Source: Gammaproteobacteria bacterium (GTDB lineage Bacteria; Pseudomonadota; Gammaproteobacteria; JAJRRL01). From it: DNA of 64,000 nt. The translations under genes and the position numbers were made by a program. The stretch spans positions 49,119-113,118 of the forward strand of contig JAJRRL010000036.1 in assembly GCA_024279495.1 (NCBI GenBank), given 5' to 3'. How positions within the stretch are numbered: position 1 is the first letter of the stretch; the number at the start of each line of letters is the position of its first letter. Positions 55,603 through 64,000 of this stretch are shown piece after piece. Under the pieces are notes generated by a model. The model saw nothing but the letters and a program-made list of their open reading frames with translations, was not told the origin of the DNA and searched no databases.

Positions 55603-57987
55603 CTAGAACGTGCCACCGAAAGTGAACCCTATGGCCTGTGTTTGATCAGTGGAGTGCTTCGAAATTGGCCAAGCCAAACTGACACTCAGCATACCCATAG
55701 GCGACAACCAGCTGACCATCAAGCCTGCTGACATACGCAAACGCTTAAAGGAGAATGAATCGATATTAGTCAGATCTGAATCTGCCGTATCTGGCGCATA
55801 CACTGTGGATTGGAACACATTACCAGCAGCGAGAAGCAAAGAGGTTCGCAAATGATCGCTAAACGGGTTAGGTATAATAAGGTTCATCCCGAAAATAGTC
55901 TCTAAGTTACCACCAATCGCGGTATCCGCAGTATTGTTATAAGGGCCTAGCGTATTGGCCTCAAAACCAGGCAATGAACTAATACCACCGGCATAAAAGT
56001 TTTTGAAAAACGGCAAGCGCCCACTTGTTTTATTGTGATTGCCAAAACCAGTTCCATAACCCACTAGCCCGTGAAACTTCAGAATAAAACCATGTCCTAG
56101 CGGTTTAAACCAACGAGCATCGTAAGTAGTGATGTAATAACCCAGACTGCTATTGAGAAGCGGAACACCGACTTCCACACCCAAAGAAGAGGACGAACCG
56201 CGTGTTGGGAAAATGGCTCGATCTAATCCGTTATAACTCCAACCAGCGTTCACTTTAAAATCATCATAAATCATCGAACTCTCAGGTGTGTTTTCCCCTT
56301 TTGGAGTCATGAAGTCTCGAACACTGGGTACAGCTGCTTGAACACCGTCCGTTTGCAAGTCTTTAATGTTCACTCGTTCATAACCATAACCAAGACTCAA
56401 GCGATCTCGCTCTGTCACTGGAAACCCGTAAAAAATATTCCCGCCAAACCCATCTTGATCATAAGAAGCATCCAAGTTAATGCCGCTTTGATTCGAAATT
56501 TTAGAGTAGAAGATAGACTCACCTCGGCTCACACCGCTAGGTAAATAGTAAGGATCGGTGTAACTCACATTGTAGTTTTGTGTTGCCAAGCTATTTTGAA
56601 ACCCAAAGGACAAGGCATCACCGGTTCCCATAAAATTAGGCTCAGTCACGCTTGCTCCATATAAGAAGCCGTGTTCATTATCGTAACCACCCTGCACTTG
56701 CGCCTTGCCCGTGTGCGTTTCTTCAACTTGAACATGTAAATCAACCATGTCTGGATGACCTAGCACAGCCTTGGAACCAACCACAACGCTTTGAAAGAAA
56801 CCCAGCAGATTCAACCTTTCTTTTGAGCGCTCCACAGCAACCGTTGAATAAAGACTACCTTCTAGCTGCCTCATCTCACGCCGCAAGACATCGTCGGCGG
56901 TACGCGTGTTTCCTGAAAAATAGATGTGCCGCACATAAACTTTTAGTCCAGGTGATATTTGGAAGGTCACGTTCACTGTATGCGTTTTATCGTCAATCAC
57001 GGTGACGGGGTTGATGTTTGGAAAAGCAAAACCATTGTTACCGTAGTAAGCATTAATAAGGTCTCGGGTGTGATTCATCTCTCGCAAAGAAAAGATATGA
57101 CCTTCTTTTAGGGTAAATAAGGGCAATATGTGTTCATCTTGCGCTAGAGTATCGCCGGAAATAGCCACTTTACCTATGTGATACTGCTCGCCTTCATTCA
57201 CACCAAGAATAATAGAAACGCCATTGGCCCCTCGCGTTGCTTTTCGCTCAGTAAAGCGGAAACGAATATAACCATTATTTCGATAAAACGTGTCTATAGC
57301 AGCCATGTCTCGGCCCAAATTAGCCTCTGAGTAACGATCGGAATGCGTAAACCATGAAATCAGATTTTTACGTGACATAGCCATGTGTCGCCTGATACTG
57401 AATGCGCTGAAGGCTTCATTGCCTTCTATTTTAATACTGGTGACTTTACTCACTTTTCCTTCATGGATTTTAATTTTAATAGCCACTCGATTACGAGATT
57501 CAGACGTGACTACAGGAGTAACCGTCACACCATGGAATCCGGTTGTATCGTATTCGTGTTGCAAACCCATCACCACTTGATTGAGTTTGTTGGGGTAAAA
57601 GGTTTCACCTATTTTAATACCGATACGATCCAAGACAGGTTTGAGCTTTTTACCCGTAATTTCTTTGTTACCTGAAATATTAATCATGGCGATCAGTGGG
57701 CGCTCTTTCACGCGAATAACAAGCTGCTTGCCTCGCTTAGACAGCTGCACATCTTTGAAAAAGCCAGAATTGTAAAGCGTGGTGATGACCTTGTTAGACA
57801 AAGACAGCGTCATGACCTTACCAACTTTGATCGGTAGCAAGCGTATAACCGTTGGTTTTGGCACACGATGCAACCCAATAACTTGAATAGAAGAGACTTT
57901 AAATGCGTTTTCTGAAGGCGCAGAAAAAGCAGAAATGGAGGAAACAGAAAGCACTAAGGCAAGAAGAAATTGTCGAATAATCCGCAC
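55603..57987 (-). CDS. bamA: Outer membrane assembly protein BamA
   Basis: Central channel of the BAM complex. 794 residues: signal peptide (MRIIRQFLLALVLSVSSISA), five POTRA domains (about 25-420; IQVIGLHRVPKPTVIRLLPI is the first), then a 16-stranded barrel with the loop-6 region LPGFEANTLGP (a variant of the VRGF/Y motif) and a C-terminal Phe. In many relatives rseP precedes bamA; here the mevalonate operon lies upstream, divergent. Confidence 0.97.
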   Translation of the reverse strand: MRIIRQFLLALVLSVSSISAFSAPSENAFKVSSIQVIGLHRVPKPTVIRLLPIKVGKVMTLSLSNKVITTLYNSGFFKDVQLSKRGKQLVIRVKERPLIAMINISGNKEITGKKLKPVLDRIGIKIGETFYPNKLNQVVMGLQHEYDTTGFHGVTVTPVVTSESRNRVAIKIKIHEGKVSKVTSIKIEGNEAFSAFSIRRHMAMSRKNLISWFTHSDRYSEANLGRDMAAIDTFYRNNGYIRFRFTERKATRGANGVSIILGVNEGEQYHIGKVAISGDTLAQDEHILPLFTLKEGHIFSLREMNHTRDLINAYYGNNGFAFPNINPVTVIDDKTHTVNVTFQISPGLKVYVRHIYFSGNTRTADDVLRREMRQLEGSLYSTVAVERSKERLNLLGFFQSVVVGSKAVLGHPDMVDLHVQVEETHTGKAQVQGGYDNEHGFLYGASVTEPNFMGTGDALSFGFQNSLATQNYNVSYTDPYYLPSGVSRGESIFYSKISNQSGINLDASYDQDGFGGNIFYGFPVTERDRLSLGYGYERVNIKDLQTDGVQAAVPSVRDFMTPKGENTPESSMIYDDFKVNAGWSYNGLDRAIFPTRGSSSSLGVEVGVPLLNSSLGYYITTYDARWFKPLGHGFILKFHGLVGYGTGFGNHNKTSGRLPFFKNFYAGGISSLPGFEANTLGPYNNTADTAIGGNLETIFGMNLIIPNPFSDHLRTSLLLAAGNVFQSTVYAPDTADSDLTNIDSFSFKRLRMSAGLMVSWLSPMGMLSVSLAWPISKHSTDQTQAIGFTFGGTF

Positions 57988-58140
57988 GATTGAAGCATCC
58001 TTTTTTCATTGAGGGTAACGATATGTCCGCGTTCCACGCTAAAAGTTGAGCCAGTTTAGCACGATGAATCCCAAAAAAGAATACCTAGAAACTACGCTCA
58101 AAACTTGGGGTTTACATCACATTTCCATTTTCACCCAAGC

Positions 58141-58164
58141 TTGGCCAAAAATGGGGATTTACCC
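58141..58164 (+). repeat. Mini-repeat B (copy 5)
   Basis: TTGGCCAAAAATGGGGATTT then ACCC, in the 267-bp bamA-hmgR gap, 16 bp ahead of the proposed hmgR promoter. Confidence 0.5.
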
Positions 58165-58179
58165 TCTCCTCTTGAATCT

Positions 58180-58209
58180 TTGCACACTCTGGTAAACACA
58201 CTTTAATAT
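58180..58209 (+). promoter_or_regulatory. Candidate promoter of the mevalonate operon
   Basis: TTGCAC (58180-58185), 17 bases, TTAATA (or 18 and TAATAT, to 58209), about 45 bp ahead of the hmgR ATG. Confidence 0.55.
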
Positions 58210-58254
58210 GTGTATCATCCGGAACGCACGTGTTGACAAAAAAAGAGACAACTC

Positions 58255-59319
58255 ATGAGCCAGTCTACCATCCCAATACCCTGCCAATCCATTGGTCCTG
58301 TTCAGTTATGTGGTGATATCAACGACTCAGTCAACGTGCCTTTGGCCACCTTCGAGACACCGCTTTGGCCCTCAACAAACCGAGGCGCTAAAGTGTCACG
58401 CTTATGCAATGGCATTCGTGTCACTTTAATCAATGAATGCATGACCCGATCCATTGTGGTAGAAGGCCCTGACGCTACCACACTAAAGCAAGTGTGCGAT
58501 CAACTTCCAAATCACAAAGAGACTTTATCCGCACTTGTCGCTGGCACAAGCCGCTTTGCTCAATTAAAAGAGTGGCACACGCAGATAGTCGGCAATCTGC
58601 TTTATATCCGCCTGGCAATCATTTCTGGCGACGCATCAGGCCATAACATGGCAACCAAAGCAGCCGACGCCGTTATCCACTGGCTTTGCTCCGAATACTC
58701 TGCACTACGCTATGTCTCCATTTCAGGAAACATCTGCACAGATAAAAAAACGTCTGCCATCAATGGCCTACTTGGACGAGGGAAATACGTCGTAGCTGAA
58801 TTACTCGTTCCCGCTGATGTGTGTCGTAAGGTCTTAAAGACAAGCCCCGAAGCTATTCACGCGCTAAACACCAAAAAAAACCTCATTGGTTCTTTGCTTG
58901 CTGGCAGTCTTCGAACAGCCAACGCTCACTTTGCTAATATGCTATTGGCATCGTATTTAGCCACAGGTCAAGACGCGGCTAACATCGTCGAAGGATCTCA
59001 GGGTATCGTCTACACCGACTTACGCGATGGTGATCTTTATTTTTCTGTGACCCTACCCAATTTAATTGTCGGCACTGTTGGCAATGGCAAACACCACGCA
59101 TTTGTTGCTGAACATTTAAAACAGCTAGGTTGTGACGATGCGTCATCACCCGGTAAATCAGGGCGACGCCTGGCCTTAATTATCGCTGCCACTGTACTGT
59201 GTGGCGAAATATCCTTACTTGCAGCTCAAACAAACCCCGGTGAATTAATGCAAGCGCACGTGCAGTTTGAACGCGGCGATGCTGCTTACCAGCATTCATC
59301 TAATAAGGACAACCCGTGA
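58255..59319 (+). CDS. hmgR: Hydroxymethylglutaryl-CoA reductase
   Basis: Reduces HMG-CoA to mevalonate. 354 residues, catalytic part only, without membrane anchor. Blocks equivalent to class I signatures are VPLATFETPLWPSTNRGAK (catalytic Glu), GDASGHNMATKAAD (Asp), NICTDKKTSAINGLLGRGK (Lys) and LPNLIVGTVGNGKHH. The last differs from the usual GTVGGGT. First gene of a tightly packed operon; HMG-CoA synthase is not in the window. Confidence 0.93.
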   Translation: MSQSTIPIPCQSIGPVQLCGDINDSVNVPLATFETPLWPSTNRGAKVSRLCNGIRVTLINECMTRSIVVEGPDATTLKQVCDQLPNHKETLSALVAGTSRFAQLKEWHTQIVGNLLYIRLAIISGDASGHNMATKAADAVIHWLCSEYSALRYVSISGNICTDKKTSAINGLLGRGKYVVAELLVPADVCRKVLKTSPEAIHALNTKKNLIGSLLAGSLRTANAHFANMLLASYLATGQDAANIVEGSQGIVYTDLRDGDLYFSVTLPNLIVGTVGNGKHHAFVAEHLKQLGCDDASSPGKSGRRLALIIAATVLCGEISLLAAQTNPGELMQAHVQFERGDAAYQHSSNKDNP

Positions 59320-60350
59320 GCCTTCGAACTGTATCAATCAGAACACCAGGCAAGCTTATTTTATCAGGTGAACATGCTGTCGTGTATGGCAACCCTGCCA
59401 TCGGCATTGCCGTTAACCGATACATCGACATCACCCTAACCCGATTTCCTTTGCTCAAGCTATCGTTCAACTTACTTGGCATCGACTTTCAACGGCAATT
59501 CACACTAAGCGCCTTACGACAATTAAAATCAAAGATAAAACGCCAATACAAAGCCTTTACTGATGGCAAGCATGGCATTTCCGATGTGCTGGAGCACCCT
59601 TTTGAATTAGCTCTTTACACAGCAATCAATGTGATTGATACCTTCAAAAGACACTTACCCAATGGCATCAACATTGAAACCAAAAGCTCCATTCCCATTG
59701 GCTGTGGCATGGGATCATCTGCTGCAAGTGTTGTCAGCCTCATTCATGCACTCTCAGAAACGCTAGCAATTGATGTCCCTCTTCAAACTTACATTGACCT
59801 TGGCATCGAATCTGAAAACTTACAACATGGTCGATCCAGTGGTTTTGATATTCACATCACTCACCGCGGTGGCTGCTTGTTTTACGATGGTTCAGAATAT
59901 CACTCTCTCACTTTCCCTAGCCAATGGCCCATTCACTTAATTCACACAGGAAAACCGTCAACCATTACCGGCGAAACAGTGGCTCATGCTAACTCTTTTC
60001 TAAGCACAGAACGTTTAGCTGACTTTGCTCGCGTCACTCATCAATTAAAAGAAGCCATCGTCAATCAAGACATGGAGCAAGCCAAAAAAGCCATTTCCCA
60101 AAACCAAGTTTTGTTAGAGGCCATTAAGGTGTCTCCCAAACCCGTTTCTGATTTTCTATCCAAATGCCAAAACTTAGGTCTGGCTGGAAAAATTTGCGGC
60201 GCCGGCGCGCATCAAGGCGACCACGCTGGCATGGTTTTATTGTTAGGCGAGACACACATTGACGCTTTAAAAAAGCTTTGTGACGACTACCGTTATCAAT
60301 ACTCCTCCATTTCTATTGATGCACAGGGCAGCCATGTTTTACCGAGCTAG
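59316..60350 (+). CDS. mvk: Mevalonate kinase
   Basis: GHMP kinase that phosphorylates mevalonate. 344 residues from GTG 59316, overlapping the hmgR stop by 4 bp. Motifs are RTPGKLILSGEHAVVYG, the ATP loop IPIGCGMGSSAASVVSL and KICGAGAHQGDHAGMVL near the end. Assignment to the first rather than second kinase step rests on SGEHAVVYG. Confidence 0.9.
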   Translation: MSLRTVSIRTPGKLILSGEHAVVYGNPAIGIAVNRYIDITLTRFPLLKLSFNLLGIDFQRQFTLSALRQLKSKIKRQYKAFTDGKHGISDVLEHPFELALYTAINVIDTFKRHLPNGINIETKSSIPIGCGMGSSAASVVSLIHALSETLAIDVPLQTYIDLGIESENLQHGRSSGFDIHITHRGGCLFYDGSEYHSLTFPSQWPIHLIHTGKPSTITGETVAHANSFLSTERLADFARVTHQLKEAIVNQDMEQAKKAISQNQVLLEAIKVSPKPVSDFLSKCQNLGLAGKICGAGAHQGDHAGMVLLLGETHIDALKKLCDDYRYQYSSISIDAQGSHVLPS

Positions 60351-61248
60351 CGCACCAGGAAGTCTTATTTTGATGGGTGAATACGCTGTCACCCAAGGAA
60401 GCCCCTGTTTAATTGCAGCTATCAATCAACGCATTCATATCTCTCTCATTCCGAGAAAAGACAAGGTCATTTCTATTTTCAGTTCTTTGGCTCAGCATAC
60501 AACACAACGAGACACACTAGACGATCACCCTGCACTACGATTTGTGATGAGCTGCTTAAGACAACACGCTCTTCCTAGCGGTTGCGACATTCATATTCAT
60601 GCTGACTTTTCATCTCAACTCGGTTTAGGCAGTTCCGCCGCTACAACAGCTAGCTTGTGCCATGCACTCGCTCAGTGGTGTGACTTACCTCAAACAGTCC
60701 ATTCTTTATGGCAAACAGGCATGGCAGTGATTCAAGAAGTGCAAGGCGCTGGATCTGGAGCAGATTTAGCTGCTAGCTGCATAGGTGGCTTGGTTTCCTT
60801 TCAAAAAGAACCTTTCTCTATCGAACAATTAAATCACTCCCCTGCTATCACAGCGCTTTATTCTGGGCAAAAACAATCGACCACCGACGCTTTGAAACGC
60901 CCTATGCCATCTACGACTTGGAATCATCGCATGCAAATGTTAACAGAGAAAGCCATTGAGCATGCTAAGCATGCCAACTGGAACGAACTGGCTGAGTGCA
61001 TGAGTCAAGCCCATGAACTGCTATGTGAACGTGGCGTCTGCACACCTGTTTTAGCATCGCTGATAACAACCTTAAATAACTGCTCCAGCATGCAAGGTGC
61101 AAAAATTTCTGGCGCCGGCTATGGCGATTGCGTCATTGCATTGGGATCACAGCCCGCATCTCAACCTCTAAATCTCTCTAACTCAGCATGCTCGCTAAAG
61201 CGAGAGCTGCCCATTTCAATCACACAGGAAGGAGTGACATCATGGTAA
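60334..61248 (+). CDS. Second GHMP kinase, probably phosphomevalonate kinase
   Basis: 304 residues from ATG 60334 (MFYRASAPGSLILMGEYAV), overlapping the mevalonate kinase gene by 17 bp; the frame is open to 60280 but that part lies within the upstream gene. GHMP motifs: MGEYAVTQGSP, QLGLGSSAATTASL and KISGAGYGDCVIAL. By position and pathway need it should make mevalonate 5-diphosphate, but such paralogues in Coxiella-like genomes are often annotated simply as mevalonate kinase. Substrate therefore inferred. Confidence 0.78.
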   Translation: MFYRASAPGSLILMGEYAVTQGSPCLIAAINQRIHISLIPRKDKVISIFSSLAQHTTQRDTLDDHPALRFVMSCLRQHALPSGCDIHIHADFSSQLGLGSSAATTASLCHALAQWCDLPQTVHSLWQTGMAVIQEVQGAGSGADLAASCIGGLVSFQKEPFSIEQLNHSPAITALYSGQKQSTTDALKRPMPSTTWNHRMQMLTEKAIEHAKHANWNELAECMSQAHELLCERGVCTPVLASLITTLNNCSSMQGAKISGAGYGDCVIALGSQPASQPLNLSNSACSLKRELPISITQEGVTSW

Positions 61249-62243
61249 CCCCGATGCAATTACTGCTAAACGATTATCAAGCGCATGATGCCATCAATGA
61301 AGGCAAGGCTTTTGCAAACAGTAACATTGCCTTGATAAAGTATTGGGGGAAACGAGACGCTGACTTAAATTTACCTATCACTGATAGCTTATCGATTCAC
61401 TTGCCTGGCTTAGGAACGGAAGCATCTGTTCGTATCCTCGATGGCGATTGCCATCAAATCAGTATCGATGGCTTTGCCCTTGGCACTGATCACGCTGCTT
61501 TTAAAGGACTAAATAACTACTTAACTGCCATCAGCGATATTACGAAGCATCATTATCATTTGAGCTTACGCTTTACCATTCCTGTTGCCGCAGGATTTGC
61601 CTCATCGGCAAGCTGCTTCGCCTCAATTGCTTTAGCCTGTAACGATTTACATCAATGGAACTTAAGCACTAAAAATCTATCAATCATGGCCCGATTAGGT
61701 AGTGGAAGTGCTTGTCGCTCGATTGAAGCTGGGTTTTGTCATTGGCATGCAGGTGAATCTGACAATGGACTGGATAGCTACGCCACACAGCTCGACCTCA
61801 CGTGGCCAGAACTATGCATTGGTTTGCTACATATCGACAACACACCCAAACCTTATTCCTCTCGATTAGCCATGAGCCACACACAAAAAACATCATTCCT
61901 CTATCAAGCTTGGCCGACTCAAGTCGCGCATGATTTAAAAGTCGTTCAACAAGCCATTAACACGCATGATTTTCAAGCATTAGGTGAAACTGCCGAACAT
62001 AACGCTGAAAGCATGCATGCCTGTATGAGCTCTGCCAAACCCGCTTTATTTTATTCGCAAGGAAACACATTAGCAGCCAAAGCTCAGGTGTTTAAAGCGC
62101 GCGAACAAGGCATTCCAATGTATTATACGCAAGATGCCGGTCCTAATTTAAAATGCCTCTTTCTTCAGCACGATTTAGATGCTGTTTTAGACGTCTTTCC
62201 AAACCTACAAGTTATTCAACCTTTCGGAGATGCAGGTGAGTAA
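61242..62243 (+). CDS. mvaD: Diphosphomevalonate decarboxylase
   Basis: Makes isopentenyl diphosphate by ATP-dependent decarboxylation. ATG 61242 has AGGAAGGAG upstream and overlaps the preceding stop by 7 bp. 333 residues with ANSNIALIKYWGKRD, TDSLSIHL, VAAGFASSASCFASIALA and GSGSACRSIEAGF, all hallmark segments. It overlaps idi by 14 bp. Confidence 0.95.
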   Translation: MVTPMQLLLNDYQAHDAINEGKAFANSNIALIKYWGKRDADLNLPITDSLSIHLPGLGTEASVRILDGDCHQISIDGFALGTDHAAFKGLNNYLTAISDITKHHYHLSLRFTIPVAAGFASSASCFASIALACNDLHQWNLSTKNLSIMARLGSGSACRSIEAGFCHWHAGESDNGLDSYATQLDLTWPELCIGLLHIDNTPKPYSSRLAMSHTQKTSFLYQAWPTQVAHDLKVVQQAINTHDFQALGETAEHNAESMHACMSSAKPALFYSQGNTLAAKAQVFKAREQGIPMYYTQDAGPNLKCLFLQHDLDAVLDVFPNLQVIQPFGDAGE

Positions 62244-62784
62244 TACCGATAACGACCAAGTGATTTTAGTCAATGAAGCTGACGACATTCTTGGTTACGA
62301 AGACAAACTCATCGCTCATCAAAAAGGTCTATTGCATCGTGCTTTTTCAGTGTGCATCTTACGTGAAGATCCAGCCTTAGGCTGGCTAACCTTGTTGCAG
62401 CAAAGGCATTTTTCTAAATACCATTGTGGCAGCCTATGGAGCAATACCTGCTGTTCTCACCCAAGACCCAATGAAACCACCCTAAATGCAGCAAAAAGAC
62501 GCTTGCAAGAAGAGATGGGTTTACACTTAGATCTTAACGAGGCAGGATCTTTTATGTATCAGGCCACATTCGATAATGGCCTCATTGAACACGAATTTGA
62601 TCATGTCTTTTACGCCATCACAACTGAGACCGATCATACGCCCTGCCCCAATGAAACAATGAACTCCAAGTGGGTGAGCTTAAATGATTTGCTGACTCTA
62701 TCTGACAAAGAGAAAAATCACTATACTCCATGGATGCAAGAAGCTTTGAGCTTAGTTAAAGAAAATACATTCACCAAACCCTAG
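62230..62784 (+). CDS. idi: Isopentenyl-diphosphate isomerase, type I (Nudix)
   Basis: Interconverts isopentenyl and dimethylallyl diphosphate. 184 residues from ATG 62230 (a GTG two codons on is possible). The type I fold shows as LIAHQKGLLHRAFSVCIL, LWSNTCCSHP with the active-site cysteine, and the Nudix-like AAKRRLQEEMGL. Last enzyme of the operon. Confidence 0.93.
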   Translation: MQVSNTDNDQVILVNEADDILGYEDKLIAHQKGLLHRAFSVCILREDPALGWLTLLQQRHFSKYHCGSLWSNTCCSHPRPNETTLNAAKRRLQEEMGLHLDLNEAGSFMYQATFDNGLIEHEFDHVFYAITTETDHTPCPNETMNSKWVSLNDLLTLSDKEKNHYTPWMQEALSLVKENTFTKP

Positions 62785-62802
62785 CACCTTGAGGCAATAC
62801 GA

Positions 62803-63477
62803 ATGAAAACAATGAAGCGCTTACTTCTACCCTTAATACTTATCACTTTCAGCTCACTGTCCTATGCTTCTAAACTATTTGTATCCAACAACACATCCAC
62901 CATCTCTCCTGAAGAAGCTTATGTGCGAGTTCATGGGAAAGCGCAATCGTCTCTGATTCGCGATGTTACTTCTGCCTTGCAAAATCGCCACTATCAACAA
63001 GGAGCAAGCTACTCTCTTTTAGGCGAATACAATATGCTAAGCACTAACACTCTGACCGCCGATAACACCTTCCTTTTTGTTACTTCACCAAAACAAACCA
63101 TCAGTGAACATCGATTACTTGAAACAGCCACTTTTTTAGCAAAAAAACTCAAACAAGAGTCTGTCGCTGTTTTCTTTGACGGCGGTAAGAAAAGTGTCTC
63201 TGATACCACTATCACGTTTCATGAGCCTCTACCAACATACGCTCATCTTCAAGATAGCATCCACCGATTAACAGAAGCCGGAATGCCCGCCTTTAGCATC
63301 TACCTCAGCAGCTATCCAGACAACTTAAACGACGCCAAAGTATCAGCCATCGAGCTTCTTTCTACTCCCAACAAAAGCAAAGAACTGAATGGGTTATTTA
63401 GCAACAGCACAATAACGTCTGCTCTAGGCGATGCTTTATTGGTCTTTCAAGACGGAAGCACCCAAGCCATCAACTAA
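62803..63477 (+). CDS. Exported protein of unknown function
   Basis: Not recognised. 224 residues with a clear signal peptide (MKTMKRLLLPLILITFSSLS, cut near YAS) and no further membrane helix, so periplasmic or secreted. The mature part is mixed alpha/beta with many Ser and Thr. GAGG lies upstream of the ATG. It follows idi by 18 bp and may ride on the mevalonate transcript, but nothing ties it to isoprenoids. Confidence 0.75.
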   Translation: MKTMKRLLLPLILITFSSLSYASKLFVSNNTSTISPEEAYVRVHGKAQSSLIRDVTSALQNRHYQQGASYSLLGEYNMLSTNTLTADNTFLFVTSPKQTISEHRLLETATFLAKKLKQESVAVFFDGGKKSVSDTTITFHEPLPTYAHLQDSIHRLTEAGMPAFSIYLSSYPDNLNDAKVSAIELLSTPNKSKELNGLFSNSTITSALGDALLVFQDGSTQAIN

Positions 63478-63489
63478 ACAATTGTTTTA

Positions 63490-63852
63490 TCATTGGATGC
63501 AGCATTCAGGTTTTGAGTTTTTGCTACCGCTACCGCCACCGGCTGATGCTCCGCCATTAGAGTGACTCTCCAATGCATTCATTGAAGCGCCTCTCCTGGC
63601 AGGTGTTTTCTGCTGTCTACTATTTTTGGCAGCAGTCTGCGCCTCAACCCTTTGAAGAAATAAAGCAAGTACCTTTGTGTGTACATCATCTTTATGGGCA
63701 CGCAGGACCTCCGCCGATGCCAAAAGTGCTTTGCGGCTCAATGCCACATCTAAGATTGATTTCTCAGACGCCGTTGGCCTTTCCTCATTATACTTAGCTG
63801 TCACCGTACGATCGCCGTCCATCGCAACGCTTGCCAATGAGGCTGCCAGCAT
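63490..63852 (-). CDS. Small protein with C-terminal CaaX box (CCIQ)
   Basis: Not recognised. 120 residues from ATG 63852, without a good ribosome site; the frame is open upstream to a TAG at 63927-63925 but offers no other usual start there. The N-terminal 85 residues are helical and Ala/Leu/Lys-rich. A basic segment (RQQKTPARRG) and a flexible Gly/Ser tail lead to PECCIQ at the very end: cysteine at position -4, isoleucine at -2, glutamine last. This fits the eukaryotic prenylation signal. It may be a host-targeted effector or a truncated remnant. Confidence 0.55.
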   Translation of the reverse strand: MLAASLASVAMDGDRTVTAKYNEERPTASEKSILDVALSRKALLASAEVLRAHKDDVHTKVLALFLQRVEAQTAAKNSRQQKTPARRGASMNALESHSNGGASAGGGSGSKNSKPECCIQ

Positions 63853-63918
63853 TATTCTGTCTTTCGCTGTGAGCCATGGAGAGCCGAAGGCGCAGGCGAA
63901 TAGTCCGCGATAGCCACG

Positions 63919-63953
63919 GATTTTCTATCGAGCGTAAGCGAACATAGAAAATC
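63919..63953. repeat. Short inverted repeat near window end
   Basis: Arms GATTTTCTAT and ATAGAAAATC (10 bp, perfect) around a 15-base loop. It lies just upstream of the CaaX gene. The last 47 bases of the window show nothing further. Confidence 0.5.
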
Positions 63954-64000
63954 TTTACGTGGCGTTGAGTCACTTGAGAGACCACAGCGTAGTCAAGCCG

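Noticed and set aside
63573..63913. Plus-strand frames opposite the CaaX gene
   Set aside because: Composition and residue pattern look antisense; the minus-strand frame is more protein-like.

Overview
The window comes from the chromosome of a gammaproteobacterium, most likely an intracellular or host-associated member of the Legionellales/Coxiella side of the class. Two things suggest this. Housekeeping gene order is gammaproteobacterial throughout (grpE-nadK-recN-fur-bamE-rnfH-ratA-smpB-ssrA; sdhCDAB-sucABCD opposite gltA; rplU-rpmA-obgE opposite ispB; bamA-skp-lpxD-fabZ-lpxA). Isopentenyl diphosphate is made by a mevalonate operon, which is unusual in this class but known in Coxiella and Legionella. 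Between the housekeeping blocks lie large, unrecognised, effector-like proteins with ankyrin repeats, paired C-terminal membrane helices or a eukaryote-style CaaX tail. No secretion system, transposase, integrase, phage gene or CRISPR array was seen.

Layout: 1-13.5 kb: cysS (runs off the left edge), lpxH, dnaJ-dnaK-grpE, nadK, recN, an ankyrin protein, fur, bamE, rnfH-ratA, smpB and tmRNA. 13.5-18.1 kb: two unknown proteins sharing a C-terminal membrane module, a beta-carbonic anhydrase and a membrane-anchored ATP-grasp protein. 18.1-18.5 kb: tRNA-His, tRNA-Arg and tRNA-Pro. 18.6-22.3 kb: dapD-dapE, another two-helix unknown and a small outer-membrane protein. 22.5-33.6 kb: the sdhCDAB-sucABCD operon and divergent gltA, covering five consecutive TCA-cycle steps from citrate synthase to succinate dehydrogenase except aconitase and isocitrate dehydrogenase. 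34-46.9 kb: a six-helix unknown, ribF, murJ, two tandem ~970-990-residue ankyrin paralogues with an N-terminal HTH-like segment, and a DUF4153-type membrane protein. 46.9-50.8 kb: rpsT, a repeat-dense gap, obgE, rpmA, rplU, ispB. 50.7-58 kb: a 625-residue coiled-coil/two-helix unknown, then lpxA, fabZ, lpxD, skp, bamA. 58.2-64 kb: hmgR, mevalonate kinase, a second GHMP kinase, mvaD, idi, an exported unknown, and a small protein ending in CCIQ.

The accessory genes sit where conserved neighbourhoods are broken (recN|fur, dapE, murJ|rpsT, after ispB, and after lpxA where lpxB would be expected). Three of them overlap the 3' end of a housekeeping gene tail-to-tail by 28-36 bp.

The second theme is a modular family of small dispersed repeats. 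A ~90-bp module carries a hairpin whose two arms change together between copies. It is followed by an A/T-rich link and then either a ~102-bp second module (two copies 45 kb apart in opposite orientation) or a ~25-bp mini-repeat. Copies lie mainly in gaps between convergent genes and are densest at 47.2-47.9 kb. Functions for the accessory genes and repeats are inferences from sequence features only; no database search was possible.
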